A stretch of DNA of 64,000 bases from Intestinibacter bartlettii (GTDB lineage: Bacteria; Bacillota; Clostridia; Peptostreptococcales; Peptostreptococcaceae), in the NCBI RefSeq assembly GCF_000154445.1, contig NZ_DS499565.1; one strand, written 5' to 3'. Below, piece after piece: positions 16,429 to 26,690 of this stretch. Under the pieces are notes generated by a model. It did not search any database, had not been told where the DNA came from, and was given only the letters and a program-made list of their open reading frames with translations. Position 1 is the first letter of the stretch; the number at the start of each line of letters is the position of its first letter. The translations under genes were made by a program, and so were the position numbers.

Positions 16429-19002
16429 TTATAATATACTATTTGGGTTAATATCTATTGATATGTTAACATCTTTGTCAAATACAAGTTCTCTTTTAGT
16501 TATACATATATATTTTATTATACCCTTTAATAAATTTATTTCAATATTATCATCTTTAAATAATATTTGCCATCTATAATTTGAGTTTATTTTTGAAATT
16601 GAACATGGGTTTGGTCCTAAAATAAAATCAAAATCGCTTATTCCTCGTTCTTTTAATAAATATACTAGTGTATTATAAAAATTAGTTATATTTTTCTTTA
16701 CCATATATTCATTTTTACCACTTACAACTACACTTATCATGTTGTTAAATGGTGTGTAGTTAAATAGTTTTCTTATTTTTATTTCATCTTCATAAAATCC
16801 ATCAAAATCGTAATTTACTATTCTTTTTATTACACTACTATCAGTATCATAAGCCTGAAGTATTACCTTTCCTTCTTTTTCAGAACGTCCAGCTCTACCA
16901 GAAACTTGTGTAACTAACTGGAATGTATTTTCAAAGCTTTTAAAGTCCGGGAAATTTAACATCATATCTGCAGATAATATTCCAACAAGTGTTACATGTT
17001 TAAAATCCAGTCCCTTACTTATCATCTGTGTTCCTATAAGTATATCTGCTTCTTTATTTTGGAATTTATTTAAGATATTTTCCATCTCGTATTTTTGAGA
17101 AGTTGTATCTTTATCTAGTCTTAAAACTCGAACGCCTTCAAATATTTGTTTTATTTCTTCTTCTATTTTTTCAGTTCCCAGTCCAAATTCTTTAATATAT
17201 TTACTTTTACATTCAGGGCATACCTTTGGTATAACTTCTTCATATCCGCAGTAGTGACATTTTCCGATATTTTGACTTTTGTGATAAGTAAGAGAAATAT
17301 CGCAATTTTTACATTCAAAGACATATCCACATTCTCTACATGATACAAAACTTGAGTATCCCCTTCTATTTAAAAATAATATAACTTGATTATTATTTTT
17401 TATTTCCTGTTCTATCTGTAGCCTTAATTTATTACTTAAAAAGCTTCTATTTCCACATTTAAGCTCTTCTTTCATATCTACTACTTCTATTTTTGGAAGT
17501 GGTTTATTGTTAGCTCTTTTCTTAAGTTCTATAAGTTCATACTCACCATTTTTTGCTCTGTAATACTCTTCTACAGATGGTGTTGCAGACCCCATTACTA
17601 ATGTAATATTTCTTTTTTTTACTAAGTATCTCCCAATTTCTAATGTTGAGAATTTAGGATTTTTATCTGATTTATAAGAGCTTTCATGGAATTCATCTAC
17701 TATTACTACACCTAAACTATTAAATGGAGCAAATATAGCGGATCTAGCACCTATTAAAATTCTTATATTTCCCTTTTGTATTTCTCTAAATACATCGTGT
17801 TTTTCACCTTCAGATAATCTACTGTGAAATACACCTACTATATCTTTAAATCTATTTTTAAACCTTGCTATTGTTTGTGGTGTTAGAGATATCTCTGGAA
17901 CTAAAACTATGCTATCTAATCCTTGCTTTAAAGCATAGTCTATAACTTCCATATAAACTTCAGTTTTTCCACTTCCTGTTACACCATGAATCATATAAGG
18001 TTTTTTATCTTCATTAAACATCTCTGATGTAATCTTTTCTATAGCATTATTTTGCTCTTCATTTAAGATTACGTCTTTATTTTGATAATTAAAATTCGAT
18101 TTTGACTCTCTATAGAAGTCCTCATATTTAAATTCTATTAAATTTTTTTCTTCTAAAGACTTTATACTAGATTTTGATGCATTTAACAATTGTACTAAGT
18201 CGTTTAGTTCTACATCTTCGTTGTTTTTTAGAAATTCTAATATTTGCTTTTGCTTTTCACCAAGTCTTATTTTATTTTCTTTTATATAAAACATCATTTC
18301 TACATAATCCATTTTAAGCGAAATATAACATACTTTTATTTCATTTTTTATGCTTTTGTATTCCCATCTTAAATCTATTAGTGATTCTTCTTTCATTTTA
18401 TATAAAAGGCTATTTAAATTATCTGTAACTTTTCTTTTTAGAGTTTTTTTATCTTTTATTCCGTACAGTTCACTTTCTTCGGCTACTGCTGTAGAATATG
18501 CTATCTTTTTATCGACTAGTTTATCTAGTTTTATCTTTCCTTTATTATCTAATACACTCTGAAGTACAAATCTCTTATTTTCACTTAGTTTTTCACTTAA
18601 ATCATATATTTCGTAAGTATCTATATTTTTAAGTGATGGATGAAGTGTAATAGATTTATAATTATTTAATTTATATCCTTTTGGAATAATTAAATTTATA
18701 CAATCCATATAGGTACATAAATACCTATTTTTCATCCAATGAATAAGTTCTAAATCTTGTCTTTTTAATATCGGTCTTTCATCTAGTATATCGTAAATAT
18801 ATTTCGTTTTTATGTCTTCATCGTTATTGTCAATAATTTTAAAAACATAAGCTTCTATTGGCTTATTTCCTTTTCCAAAGGGTACAAGAACTCTATGCCC
18901 TAGGCATATTTCATCTTGTAAAAACTCTGGCACTTTATACGTAAATAAATTGTCTGTATATTGACTATTGTTTTTAACGATTACCTTTGCATACTTTTCC
19001 AT
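16429..19002 (-). CDS. priA: Primosomal protein N' (replication restart helicase)
   Basis: PriA restarts stalled replication forks and unwinds DNA 3' to 5'. The 857-residue protein has an N-terminal DNA-binding domain, helicase motif I GVTGSGKTEVYM, a Walker B variant DEFH (usually DEEH in this family), and two C4 zinc-binding clusters in the insertion (CRECGYVFECKNC, then CHYCG and CPEC). The GTQMISKGLDF and QVSGRAGR motifs follow. The ATG at 19002 is chosen because AAAGGAGTG precedes it; the frame extends 15 codons further upstream without a site. Confidence 0.96.
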   Translation of the reverse strand: MEKYAKVIVKNNSQYTDNLFTYKVPEFLQDEICLGHRVLVPFGKGNKPIEAYVFKIIDNNDEDIKTKYIYDILDERPILKRQDLELIHWMKNRYLCTYMDCINLIIPKGYKLNNYKSITLHPSLKNIDTYEIYDLSEKLSENKRFVLQSVLDNKGKIKLDKLVDKKIAYSTAVAEESELYGIKDKKTLKRKVTDNLNSLLYKMKEESLIDLRWEYKSIKNEIKVCYISLKMDYVEMMFYIKENKIRLGEKQKQILEFLKNNEDVELNDLVQLLNASKSSIKSLEEKNLIEFKYEDFYRESKSNFNYQNKDVILNEEQNNAIEKITSEMFNEDKKPYMIHGVTGSGKTEVYMEVIDYALKQGLDSIVLVPEISLTPQTIARFKNRFKDIVGVFHSRLSEGEKHDVFREIQKGNIRILIGARSAIFAPFNSLGVVIVDEFHESSYKSDKNPKFSTLEIGRYLVKKRNITLVMGSATPSVEEYYRAKNGEYELIELKKRANNKPLPKIEVVDMKEELKCGNRSFLSNKLRLQIEQEIKNNNQVILFLNRRGYSSFVSCRECGYVFECKNCDISLTYHKSQNIGKCHYCGYEEVIPKVCPECKSKYIKEFGLGTEKIEEEIKQIFEGVRVLRLDKDTTSQKYEMENILNKFQNKEADILIGTQMISKGLDFKHVTLVGILSADMMLNFPDFKSFENTFQLVTQVSGRAGRSEKEGKVILQAYDTDSSVIKRIVNYDFDGFYEDEIKIRKLFNYTPFNNMISVVVSGKNEYMVKKNITNFYNTLVYLLKERGISDFDFILGPNPCSISKINSNYRWQILFKDDNIEINLLKGIIKYICITKRELVFDKDVNISIDINPNSIL

Positions 19003-19095
19003 TCTCGCACTCCTTTCTTTTATATTCATTCTAAAAGAGGAAATCATATGATTTCCTCTTTATAGCTTATTTAAATTTATCTAATTAACTATTAA

Positions 19096-20307
19096 TTATA
19101 GCGAAGATTTTTCATCAAGTAAAACTTTTATCTTATCTAAAATAACTGATGCAACTTCTTCTTTAGTCATCATAGGATATTTTTTCATGCTACCGTCTTT
19201 TTCTATTATACTAACTACGTTTGTATCAGTTCCAAATCCAGCACCACTTTCTTTTAAGTTGTTTGCAACTATAAAGTCCATGTTTTTCTTAGCTATTTTG
19301 CCTTTTGCATTTTCTATAATGTCGTTAGTTTCTGCTGCAAAACCTACTAATATCTTGTCTTTTTTAATTTTACCAATTTCGTAGGCAATATCCTTATTTC
19401 TGTCTAGTTCTATAACTAAATCTCCATCTTTTTTCTTTATCTTTTTGTCGCTGTATTCTTTTGGTTTATAGTCTGCAACAGCGGCACTTTTTATAACTAC
19501 ATCATTTTCATCTAAATTCGATACAACAGCTTGATACATATCTTCTGCTGATGTAATATTTATAAATTTCTTTATATTAACTGGTGGTTTTATATTAGTT
19601 TTGCCTGATATTAAAGTAACCTCAGCTCCTCTAGCTGCTGCGACTCTAGCTATAGCATATCCCATTTTACCACTTGATCTATTTGTCAAATATCTAACCG
19701 GATCTATACTTTCTATTGTAGGACCTGCTGTAATTATTATTTTTCTGCCTACTAAATCTTTTTCATATTGTAGTAAGCTTACTACGCTTTCAACTATAAC
19801 TTCTGGTGATGCAAGTTTTCCACTTCCCGTATCTCCACACGCAAGTCTTCCGCTTTCTGGTTCTACAAAATTGTATCCATACTCTTTTAATGTAGATATA
19901 TTTCTTTGTATAATTGGGTTTTCATACATGTTTGTATTCATAGCTGGAGCTATAAGCACTTTAGCTTTTGTAGCTGCAACTGTAGTTGTAAGCATATCGT
20001 CACAAATACCATTTGCTATTTTTCCAATTACATTCGCAGTTGCTGGAGCAACTAAAAATAAATCAGCTTTTTTTGCAAGAGATATATGTTCAACATCCCA
20101 TGTTTTTGGGTCTTGGAACATATCACTTACTACATAGTTTTGACTCATTGTTTGGAAAGTAAGAGGAGCCACAAATTCACATGCACCTTTTGTCATAATA
20201 ACATGTACATTGGCATTTAATTTTTTTAATCTACTTACTACATCGCAGACTTTGTATACTGCTATTCCGCCACTTACTCCTATTACAACAGTTTTACCTT
20301 TTAACAT
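19096..20307 (-). CDS. coaBC: Bifunctional phosphopantothenoylcysteine decarboxylase / phosphopantothenate-cysteine ligase
   Basis: This two-domain enzyme makes 4'-phosphopantetheine precursors in coenzyme A synthesis. The N-terminal flavin domain (CoaC, about 1-180) starts KTVVIGVSGGIAVYK and has the PAMNTNMYENP substrate motif. The C-terminal ligase (CoaB) has AGPTIESIDPVRYLTN and SSGKMGYA, with KKKDGD near its end. The 403-residue length is standard. AAGGAGAA precedes the ATG. It lies between rpoZ and priA, the Bacillus order. Confidence 0.97.
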   Translation of the reverse strand: MLKGKTVVIGVSGGIAVYKVCDVVSRLKKLNANVHVIMTKGACEFVAPLTFQTMSQNYVVSDMFQDPKTWDVEHISLAKKADLFLVAPATANVIGKIANGICDDMLTTTVAATKAKVLIAPAMNTNMYENPIIQRNISTLKEYGYNFVEPESGRLACGDTGSGKLASPEVIVESVVSLLQYEKDLVGRKIIITAGPTIESIDPVRYLTNRSSGKMGYAIARVAAARGAEVTLISGKTNIKPPVNIKKFINITSAEDMYQAVVSNLDENDVVIKSAAVADYKPKEYSDKKIKKKDGDLVIELDRNKDIAYEIGKIKKDKILVGFAAETNDIIENAKGKIAKKNMDFIVANNLKESGAGFGTDTNVVSIIEKDGSMKKYPMMTKEEVASVILDKIKVLLDEKSSL

Positions 20308-20355
20308 AATTTTCTCCTTATTAAATCTATAAAGATTTTAAAATAATGTTTTTAA

Positions 20356-20631
20356 TTAGTCTTGTTCTAATTCTTTTTGTTGTTTTTCTTGTTCTAGATG
20401 ATGTTCATATTCTTTTTGTTCTATTTCTTCTGGAGTTAATAATCTATAAGTTATTTTTCCTTCTGCTACTTCTTCACTTGCTAAACAAACTGGTTTATTT
20501 TCACCTTGTTTATTTTCTACATATATTTCAGAACCGTCTACTATTTCTCTAGCTCTTTTAGCTACAGTCCCAACTAAATAATATCTGTTGTTTATTTTCT
20601 CTAATATGTCGTTTATTGATGGTTTAACCAT
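20356..20631 (-). CDS. rpoZ: RNA polymerase omega subunit
   Basis: Omega helps assemble and stabilise the beta' subunit of RNA polymerase. The 91-residue protein shows the family core PSINDILEKINNRYYLVG and KRAREI. Its C-terminal half is a Glu/Gln/Lys-rich charged tail, as commonly seen in clostridial omega. AGGAGGAATT precedes the ATG. It follows gmk by one base, indicating translational coupling. Confidence 0.95.
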   Translation of the reverse strand: MVKPSINDILEKINNRYYLVGTVAKRAREIVDGSEIYVENKQGENKPVCLASEEVAEGKITYRLLTPEEIEQKEYEHHLEQEKQQKELEQD

Positions 20632-20632
20632 T

Positions 20633-21256
20633 TTATAATTCCTCCTCGAATTTTTTTATTATTGCCTTTTCATATCTACTAGCTTTATTTTTTTCTGCTA
20701 CTATTAAGTTTTCTATAATCATAGCAGACTCTGTCGTTTTGTTATTTTCATTAAATATAAAGTAATTGTAATCTTTTACTTGTTTTATCTCTTCAAAAGA
20801 AGTACTAAGTCTTTCATTGACTTGTTCTTGTGTCTCCGTACCTCTAGTTGTTAGTCTATTTCTTAATTCTTCAAGCGAAGGAGGTAATACAAATATAAGT
20901 ACTGCTTCTGGATACATTTCTTTTACTTGTCTAGCACCTTGCATTTCGATTTCTAATATAACGTCTTTACCTTCTTCTAGGTATTTCATAACAGGACCTT
21001 TTGGCGTTCCATAAAAGTTGCTATAAATTTGTGCATATTCTAGGAAACCACCTTGACCTATCATTTCATTGAATTTTTCTTTTGTTAAAAAGTAGTAACT
21101 TTCTCCATCTACTTCACCTTCTCTAGGAGCTCTTGTAGTAGCAGATACAGAAAGTTTAAAATCAGGATTTCTTTTTAATAATTCTTTGCAGACAGTTCCT
21201 TTACCTGCTCCTGATGGCCCAGAAATAACTAATAATAATCCTTTTTTCTTAATCAT
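20633..21256 (-). CDS. gmk: Guanylate kinase
   Basis: Gmk phosphorylates GMP or dGMP with ATP. The 207-residue protein has the P-loop GPSGAGKGT near residue 12, the GMP-binding motif SATTRAPREGE and ESYYFLTKEKF, and the lid region TRGTET. Length and motifs are fully typical. It is followed tightly by rpoZ. RemA (DUF370), which lies between yicC and gmk in Bacillus, is absent at this place. Confidence 0.97.
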   Translation of the reverse strand: MIKKKGLLLVISGPSGAGKGTVCKELLKRNPDFKLSVSATTRAPREGEVDGESYYFLTKEKFNEMIGQGGFLEYAQIYSNFYGTPKGPVMKYLEEGKDVILEIEMQGARQVKEMYPEAVLIFVLPPSLEELRNRLTTRGTETQEQVNERLSTSFEEIKQVKDYNYFIFNENNKTTESAMIIENLIVAEKNKASRYEKAIIKKFEEEL

Positions 21257-21291
21257 TATTATATCTCCCTTTCTATTTTGCTATGTAAATA

Positions 21292-22173
21292 CTATTCTAT
21301 ATTTTGAATTTGCTCTCTGATTTTTTCAAGTTCACTTTTAACTTCAACTACTAAATTAGTTATATTTATATCAGAAGATTTTGATCCCATAGTATTTATT
21401 TCTCTGTTCATTTCTTGGATAAGAAAATCCATTTTTCTACCAACTGAATCGTCTTTAACTACTGTATTTTTAAGTTGTGTTATATGAGAATTAAATCTAA
21501 CTATTTCCTCAGTTATAGAGCTTTTATCTGCATATATAGCAACTTCTTGTGCCATTCTGTTTTCATCTATTTCATTTGGATTTTCTAATAGTTCTTTTAT
21601 CCTTGTATTTAATTTCTCTCTATAATCTTCAACTACTGTATCAGACAATTTTTCGATTTCTTTTATATAACCTGATAATATATCACATCTTTTTAGAGTG
21701 TCTTCTTCTAGTTTTTTACCTTCAGCTTCTCTCATATCGACAAGTTTATGTAAAGCTATTTCTAAAGCTTCTTTAAACATAGCCCACATCTCATCTTCGT
21801 CTTCTTCTTTTTCTTCTGTTTTTATTATATCAGGAAACTTTGCTACATTCATAACAGATATATCATCTGTTAAAGAGTATTTATCTCTAATAGTTTTCAA
21901 TATATTTATATATTGATCTGCTAAATTATCATCGAATTTTAAGTTTACATCTTCTGAGCCTATTAAGTCAAGCTTTACATATAAATCTACTCTACCTCTT
22001 TTTACAAAATCTTTTATAAAGTTTCTGGCTTTATCCTCTAAAAAATTGATTTTTCTTGGAAGACGCATATTTATATCACAATATCTATGATTAATAGTTT
22101 TACATTCTACTAAAAATTGATAGTTATCGCTTTTTACTTCTCCTCTTCCAAATCCGGTCATACTAATTGCCAT
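21292..22173 (-). CDS. yicC: YicC-family endoribonuclease
   Basis: This 293-residue protein opens MAISMTGFGRGE, the signature of YicC_N, and ends with the DUF1732 domain (GRKMDFLIQEMNREINT). Family members act as endoribonucleases involved in RNA turnover. The ATG at 22173 has TGGAGGTATAAT before it. An eight-codon upstream extension overlaps dapF and has no site. Only one base separates it from the dapF stop codon, so the two are coupled. Confidence 0.93.
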   Translation of the reverse strand: MAISMTGFGRGEVKSDNYQFLVECKTINHRYCDINMRLPRKINFLEDKARNFIKDFVKRGRVDLYVKLDLIGSEDVNLKFDDNLADQYINILKTIRDKYSLTDDISVMNVAKFPDIIKTEEKEEDEDEMWAMFKEALEIALHKLVDMREAEGKKLEEDTLKRCDILSGYIKEIEKLSDTVVEDYREKLNTRIKELLENPNEIDENRMAQEVAIYADKSSITEEIVRFNSHITQLKNTVVKDDSVGRKMDFLIQEMNREINTMGSKSSDINITNLVVEVKSELEKIREQIQNIE

Positions 22174-22174
22174 A

Positions 22175-23008
22175 TTATACCTCCAAGTTTCCTTCACATA
22201 TTTTTACGGCTGGACCTGTCATATATGCAAATCCATTTTCTAAATCAATTCTTACACTTCCACCTTCAGAAATTACATTTACACTTTTTCCTACTTTTCC
22301 AAGGTAATTGCTTACCATAACACAAGCTGTCATACCTGTTCCGCATCCAAAAGTATATCCGCATCCTCTTTCAAAAGTTTTTACTAATATATTTTTATCA
22401 TCTATTATTTTTACAAAGTTTACATTAGTTTTTTTAGGGAAGATGTAGTGCTTTTCGATTGCCGCTCCGTATTTACAAACTTCTTCCATACTCAATTCAT
22501 CTACAAATATAACAGTATGTGGAACACCCATAAGTATAGATGTAACTGTATATTCTCTATCGAGTACAGTTATTTTTTGTTCTACAAATTTTTCTATTTG
22601 AGCACTTACGGGAACATCCTTAGCTAAAAAGCTTCCTTTTCCCATATTAACTTTTATACTTTCAATTTTTCCGTCTTTTAAATTTATCTTCACTTTTTTT
22701 ATTCCATCTAATGTGTACACATTAAATTCATCTTTTTCTACTATATTATTGTCGTAAACAAATTTTACAAAACATCTAAGGCCATTTCCACACATAGCAG
22801 CGCGAGAACCGTCCGAATTATAATAAACCATCTCTACGTCTGCAACATCTGAATTTTTTACGACCAATAGACCATCTGCCCCCACAGAAAACTTTCTATG
22901 ACATGCTCGTTTTGCATATTCGCCATAATCATTATTATCTATATTATCGTATCTTCCATCTATTGCAACAAAATCATTTCCTATTCCATGTAATTTCCAA
23001 AATTTCAT
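22175..23008 (-). CDS. dapF: Diaminopimelate epimerase
   Basis: A PLP-independent racemase converting LL- to meso-diaminopimelate, the precursor of lysine and peptidoglycan crosslinks. The two catalytic cysteines are seen in MCGNGLRC (C73) and GCGTGMTAC (around residue 220). Residues HGIGNDFV at the start and GVPHTVIF complete the substrate site. The 277-residue length is usual. It is the first gene of the long minus-strand cluster, so the cluster promoter should lie upstream in 23009-23100. Confidence 0.97.
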   Translation of the reverse strand: MKFWKLHGIGNDFVAIDGRYDNIDNNDYGEYAKRACHRKFSVGADGLLVVKNSDVADVEMVYYNSDGSRAAMCGNGLRCFVKFVYDNNIVEKDEFNVYTLDGIKKVKINLKDGKIESIKVNMGKGSFLAKDVPVSAQIEKFVEQKITVLDREYTVTSILMGVPHTVIFVDELSMEEVCKYGAAIEKHYIFPKKTNVNFVKIIDDKNILVKTFERGCGYTFGCGTGMTACVMVSNYLGKVGKSVNVISEGGSVRIDLENGFAYMTGPAVKICEGNLEV

Positions 23009-23430
23009 TTCATTTCCCCTTTGATATATTCTAACACTTAATTATACATTATTTTGATTTAAAAATAAATATTTAGGAAATTTTATCTAGCAAATCTTTT
23101 ATCACTTATTTCTTACAATAGACTTGTATTTTTTTAATTTTATATGGACTTTTCACTTGTTTTGTTACATGTTTATGAGTTTTAGGACATTTTTTATTTA
23201 ATATGATTTTACTTGAAAATAATTTAAATTGTTATAGATTTTATAACTTTCCATTATTTACATAAAACTTTCATTGCCTTTTAATATAATAAATATATTT
23301 TTGATAAGACAATTAAATAATATAATTCAAAATCTCTTATTTATATTTTTTGCCAATAAATCTGTATAATAATCACTTCTTTATTAATTTTTATACTATC
23401 TTATTTTATGTAGTTTAGAATTAAAATTTA
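23009..23430. other. AT-rich gap upstream of dapF
   Basis: I see no reading frame with a ribosome binding site and no strong hairpin here. It should contain the promoter of the dapF-thiN cluster, but no single promoter stands out among many AT-rich possibilities. The downstream end of the small membrane-protein gene lies at its right edge. Confidence 0.5.
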
Positions 23431-23652
23431 TTACTTATTTAGATTTCTTTTTTGTCTATCTTCTTTTTCTTGCTTTTTTAATTTATTACTTTTAAGTATA
23501 GATGTAAGTAAAAGTATTATTGAAATCATATAACACGCCATCGGTATTATTTCCATTTCTATCTTTATAATTTTTTCTAATAAATACCCTGTCATTAAAA
23601 ATAATATTCCCGCAATCGATAAGTTTGTATAAGTCTTATTTTTATTATCCAT
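23431..23652 (-). CDS. Small two-helix membrane protein, function unknown
   Basis: This 73-residue protein has two hydrophobic segments (about residues 11-26 and 36-53) and a strongly charged lysine/arginine-rich C-terminal tail, suggesting a small inner-membrane protein with a cytoplasmic tail. TTGGAGGATAATT before the ATG supports real translation. I do not recognise the family. It stands alone, divergent from rqcH and separated from dapF by a 420-base gap. Confidence 0.65.
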   Translation of the reverse strand: MDNKNKTYTNLSIAGILFLMTGYLLEKIIKIEMEIIPMACYMISIILLLTSILKSNKLKKQEKEDRQKRNLNK

Positions 23653-23860
23653 AATTATCCTCCAAAATAATCTCTAAAATTTCTACATTTATTGTATCTT
23701 ATTTGTATAAATAAGTAAAACAAGTCTAGTAAATATCAAATCATATGTATATAATTATTATGTAAATAACATAATTAAACAAAGACTTAGATAATAATTA
23801 TAAATTAAAATAAATGATGATTATAAAATTGAATATTATCTAGTAATGAAAGGAGACACT

Positions 23861-25633
23861 ATGGCATTAGATGGTTTAGTTGTCCGCTCAATAGCTCACG
23901 AATTAAATACAAAGCTTGTTGGCGGTAAAATAGATAGGGTTCATCAACCAGAAAATGATGAAATACTTCTTTATGTAAGAAATAACAGAGAAAACTTCAA
24001 AGTCGTTCTTAGTTCTAGTTCATCAAATCCTAGAGTTTATATAGCCAATAAATATAATAAAGAAAATCCTCTAAAAGCACCGATGTTTTGTATGTTGCTT
24101 AGAAAACATCTTCAGGGAGGTATAATAACTGATATAACTCAAGTTGGTTTTGAAAGAATTATAAAAATAAGCATTGAATCTTATGACGAATTAAAAGATA
24201 AAAGTACAAAAAATATATATGTTGAAATAATGGGAAGACATAGTAATATAATTTTAACTCATGACAAAGATTCAACTATAATAGATTCAATAAAAAGAGT
24301 TCCACCTAGTGTGAGTAGAGCTCGTCAAATTCTACCTGCTATGACTTATGAACTTCCTCCTGCACAAGACAAAATAGACCCTGTAAAAGGATGCTCTCTT
24401 AAATCATTTATAAATACCTTAAGAGAATTCGATGGTCCTGTTTTTAAAGGAATATACAGCAAATTTTTAGGTATAAGTCCTACTGTTGCAAAGGAAATAT
24501 GTTATAGAGCAGAAATAGATTTTAATGTTAAGGCTGAAGACTTATCTAGAGATGATTTATCACAATTATATAGAACATTCTCAGATATATTTACTAAAGT
24601 TAAAAATAATGAATTCAGTCCTTGTATAGTAGTAAATGAAAAGGTAGATAAAGTTGTTGACTTTAACTGTATAGATTTAACTTTCTATGAAGGATTTAAA
24701 TTTATACACGATGAAAGTATATCTAAAATAGTAGAAGAGTATTATATAACAAAAGATTTTAAAGATAGAGTTCATCAAAGAACTTCTGATCTTAGAAAAA
24801 GTATATCTATAAAATTAGATAGACTTTATAATAAACAAAAGAAACAACAAAAAGAACTTAAACAAGCAGATAATGCAGATATATATAAAGTAAAAGGCGA
24901 GCTTCTAACTGCTTATATCTACATGATACAAAAAGGAATGAAAAGTATTGAAGTAGATAACTTCTATGATGAAAATATGGCTAAGATGACAATTGAATTA
25001 AACGAAAATCTTACGCCATCAGAAAATACACAAAAATACTTTAAAAAATATAATAAATTAAAAACTGCTAAAAAAGAGCTTACTGAGCAAATGGCTATAA
25101 GTAAAGAAGAGATTGAGTATTTAGAAAATGTACTTTTAAGTATTGAAAACTGTGAAAATCTTGAGGATTTAGAAGATATAAAAGAAGAATTAATAAAACT
25201 TGGATATGCTAGAGCTCCACGTAGATTTAAGGCTAAAAAAGAAATGGATTTAACTACTAAGCCTAATAAATTTATATCATCTGATGGATTTACAATTTTA
25301 GTCGGTAAAAATAATAAACAAAATGACTATCTTACTTTAAGAATTGCAGATCCCGAAGATATATGGATGCATACAAAAAATATTCCTGGTTCTCACGTAA
25401 TTATAAAATGTGCAGGAGTCGAAGTTCCAGATAATACTTTACTTGAAGGAGCTATGTTAGCAGCATATTTCAGTAAAGGACGTATGTCTTCACAAGTCCC
25501 TGTAGACTATACTATGAAAAAACACGTTAAAAAACCAAGCGGTTCAAAACCTGGTATGGTTATTTATGAAACAAACAACACTATATATGTAACACCAGAA
25601 GAAGAAGTAATATCAAAATTAAAAGAAGCTTAA
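23861..25633 (+). CDS. rqcH: Ribosome quality control protein RqcH (NFACT family)
   Basis: RqcH binds split 50S subunits carrying stalled peptidyl-tRNA and adds C-terminal alanine tails that mark the peptide for degradation. The 590-residue protein begins ALDGLVVRSIAHEL (NFACT-N), has a central helix-hairpin-helix and coiled-coil region (about 180-430), and ends with the NFACT-R domain containing DPEDIWMHTKNIPGSHVII. Older annotations call it fibronectin-binding FbpA. The start is the ATG at 23861, after AAAGGAG; the frame's earlier ATG overlaps that site. Confidence 0.94.
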   Translation: MALDGLVVRSIAHELNTKLVGGKIDRVHQPENDEILLYVRNNRENFKVVLSSSSSNPRVYIANKYNKENPLKAPMFCMLLRKHLQGGIITDITQVGFERIIKISIESYDELKDKSTKNIYVEIMGRHSNIILTHDKDSTIIDSIKRVPPSVSRARQILPAMTYELPPAQDKIDPVKGCSLKSFINTLREFDGPVFKGIYSKFLGISPTVAKEICYRAEIDFNVKAEDLSRDDLSQLYRTFSDIFTKVKNNEFSPCIVVNEKVDKVVDFNCIDLTFYEGFKFIHDESISKIVEEYYITKDFKDRVHQRTSDLRKSISIKLDRLYNKQKKQQKELKQADNADIYKVKGELLTAYIYMIQKGMKSIEVDNFYDENMAKMTIELNENLTPSENTQKYFKKYNKLKTAKKELTEQMAISKEEIEYLENVLLSIENCENLEDLEDIKEELIKLGYARAPRRFKAKKEMDLTTKPNKFISSDGFTILVGKNNKQNDYLTLRIADPEDIWMHTKNIPGSHVIIKCAGVEVPDNTLLEGAMLAAYFSKGRMSSQVPVDYTMKKHVKKPSGSKPGMVIYETNNTIYVTPEEEVISKLKEA

Positions 25634-25639
25634 AAAAAA

Positions 25640-25675
25640 GGAAACTCAGCTTAATCGCTGAAGTTTCCTTTTTTA
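25640..25675. terminator. Bidirectional terminator after rqcH
   Basis: GGAAACTCAGC pairs with GCTGAAGTTTCC with one bulged base, followed by six T on the plus strand and preceded by eight A. It separates rqcH from the convergent CPBP protease gene and overlaps the end of the latter. Confidence 0.85.
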
Positions 25676-26625
25676 TCTCTAAAACATAAACTTCCAAGAT
25701 ATATAAATCCAACTCCAATTAGTACTGTGACTAATATCGATGAAATTGGTGGCATTGTATAAGTAACATTTGTGTCTATTGCAATACGTAAATATTTTTG
25801 AGTTATATATAATGCGCAAACAGAAAATCCATTATTTAAAAAATGCATAAATACACTGGTCCAAATTGATTTTGTAGCTAATGCACAATAAGCAAATAAT
25901 ATTCCAAGTATTGCAGTTGGAACTATTCTTATAAAGTTTAAATGCATTATTCCAAATAAAATACCTACCATTACAACTGCCCAAATTTTTGATTTTTTAC
26001 TCTCACCTTTAAATGCCCCAAGTAAAAATCCCCTAAATAAAATCTCCTCGCATATTGCTGGTATTAAGGCCACTACAATTAAACTTGCAAAAAATGAATC
26101 CATCATAACACTGCTATTTACTGCCTCTAATACATCTGCTCCCTCTGGAAATAAAGATATTAAAATTCTAGTTGTTATATTAATTATAAAGTATCCACCA
26201 AACCATACTATAAATCCTCCCAAAATGTATCTTAATTTAGGAAGTCTTAAACTAAATGTGTTTTTTATATCCGCTTTTATATAAATCGCATAAAGCATAG
26301 GTATTAAAAAAATCATAACTTCAGTAGCTATAAGGCCAAAAGTTCCCCAATATAATTGCATAACACTGCCTATATATATAAGGGCTATCAAAGATATAGT
26401 GTAAATTAAAGCACCATCTGTTATGCTTGGTTTTATACCTTGTTTAAAATCTTTTCGTTTTCCTAAAAAGGAAAATACTCTTCCGTTAAATAATTTCTCT
26501 TCACAGTTGAATTTTTTCGCAAATATTACAATTGATAATGTTACGAATACAAATATTCCAATTAGTATTAGAAAAAGTACTCCTAATCTCAATATAATAT
26601 AATTTAAATTACTAATAGATATCAC
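25651..26625 (-). CDS. CPBP-family intramembrane metalloprotease
   Basis: A 324-residue membrane protein with about eight hydrophobic helices. Its C-terminal half holds the CPBP (CAAX protease and bacteriocin-processing) motifs: EEILFRGFLLG, then FGIMHLN and FMHFLNNG. Members are glutamate-type intramembrane proteases; in bacteria some process or confer immunity to peptides, but most have no known substrate. The start is uncertain. The GTG at 26625 directly abuts a GAGGAA sequence, with no better start close by. No peptide or bacteriocin gene is visible nearby. Confidence 0.85.
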   Translation of the reverse strand: MISISNLNYIILRLGVLFLILIGIFVFVTLSIVIFAKKFNCEEKLFNGRVFSFLGKRKDFKQGIKPSITDGALIYTISLIALIYIGSVMQLYWGTFGLIATEVMIFLIPMLYAIYIKADIKNTFSLRLPKLRYILGGFIVWFGGYFIINITTRILISLFPEGADVLEAVNSSVMMDSFFASLIVVALIPAICEEILFRGFLLGAFKGESKKSKIWAVVMVGILFGIMHLNFIRIVPTAILGILFAYCALATKSIWTSVFMHFLNNGFSVCALYITQKYLRIAIDTNVTYTMPPISSILVTVLIGVGFIYLGSLCFRDKKGNFSD

Positions 26626-26690
26626 TTCCTCTCTGTTATAATTATATACTATCTTTATATTAGAATATTATTAAATTCCAATAAAAAATA

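Noticed and set aside
19601..20137. 178-codon plus-strand frame
   Set aside because: It lies wholly antisense to coaBC, whose identity is secure, and has no ribosome site or recognisable domain.
25651..26625. Bacteriocin immunity locus around the CPBP protease
   Set aside because: No small secreted peptide or transporter gene nearby; CPBP proteins are common without one.
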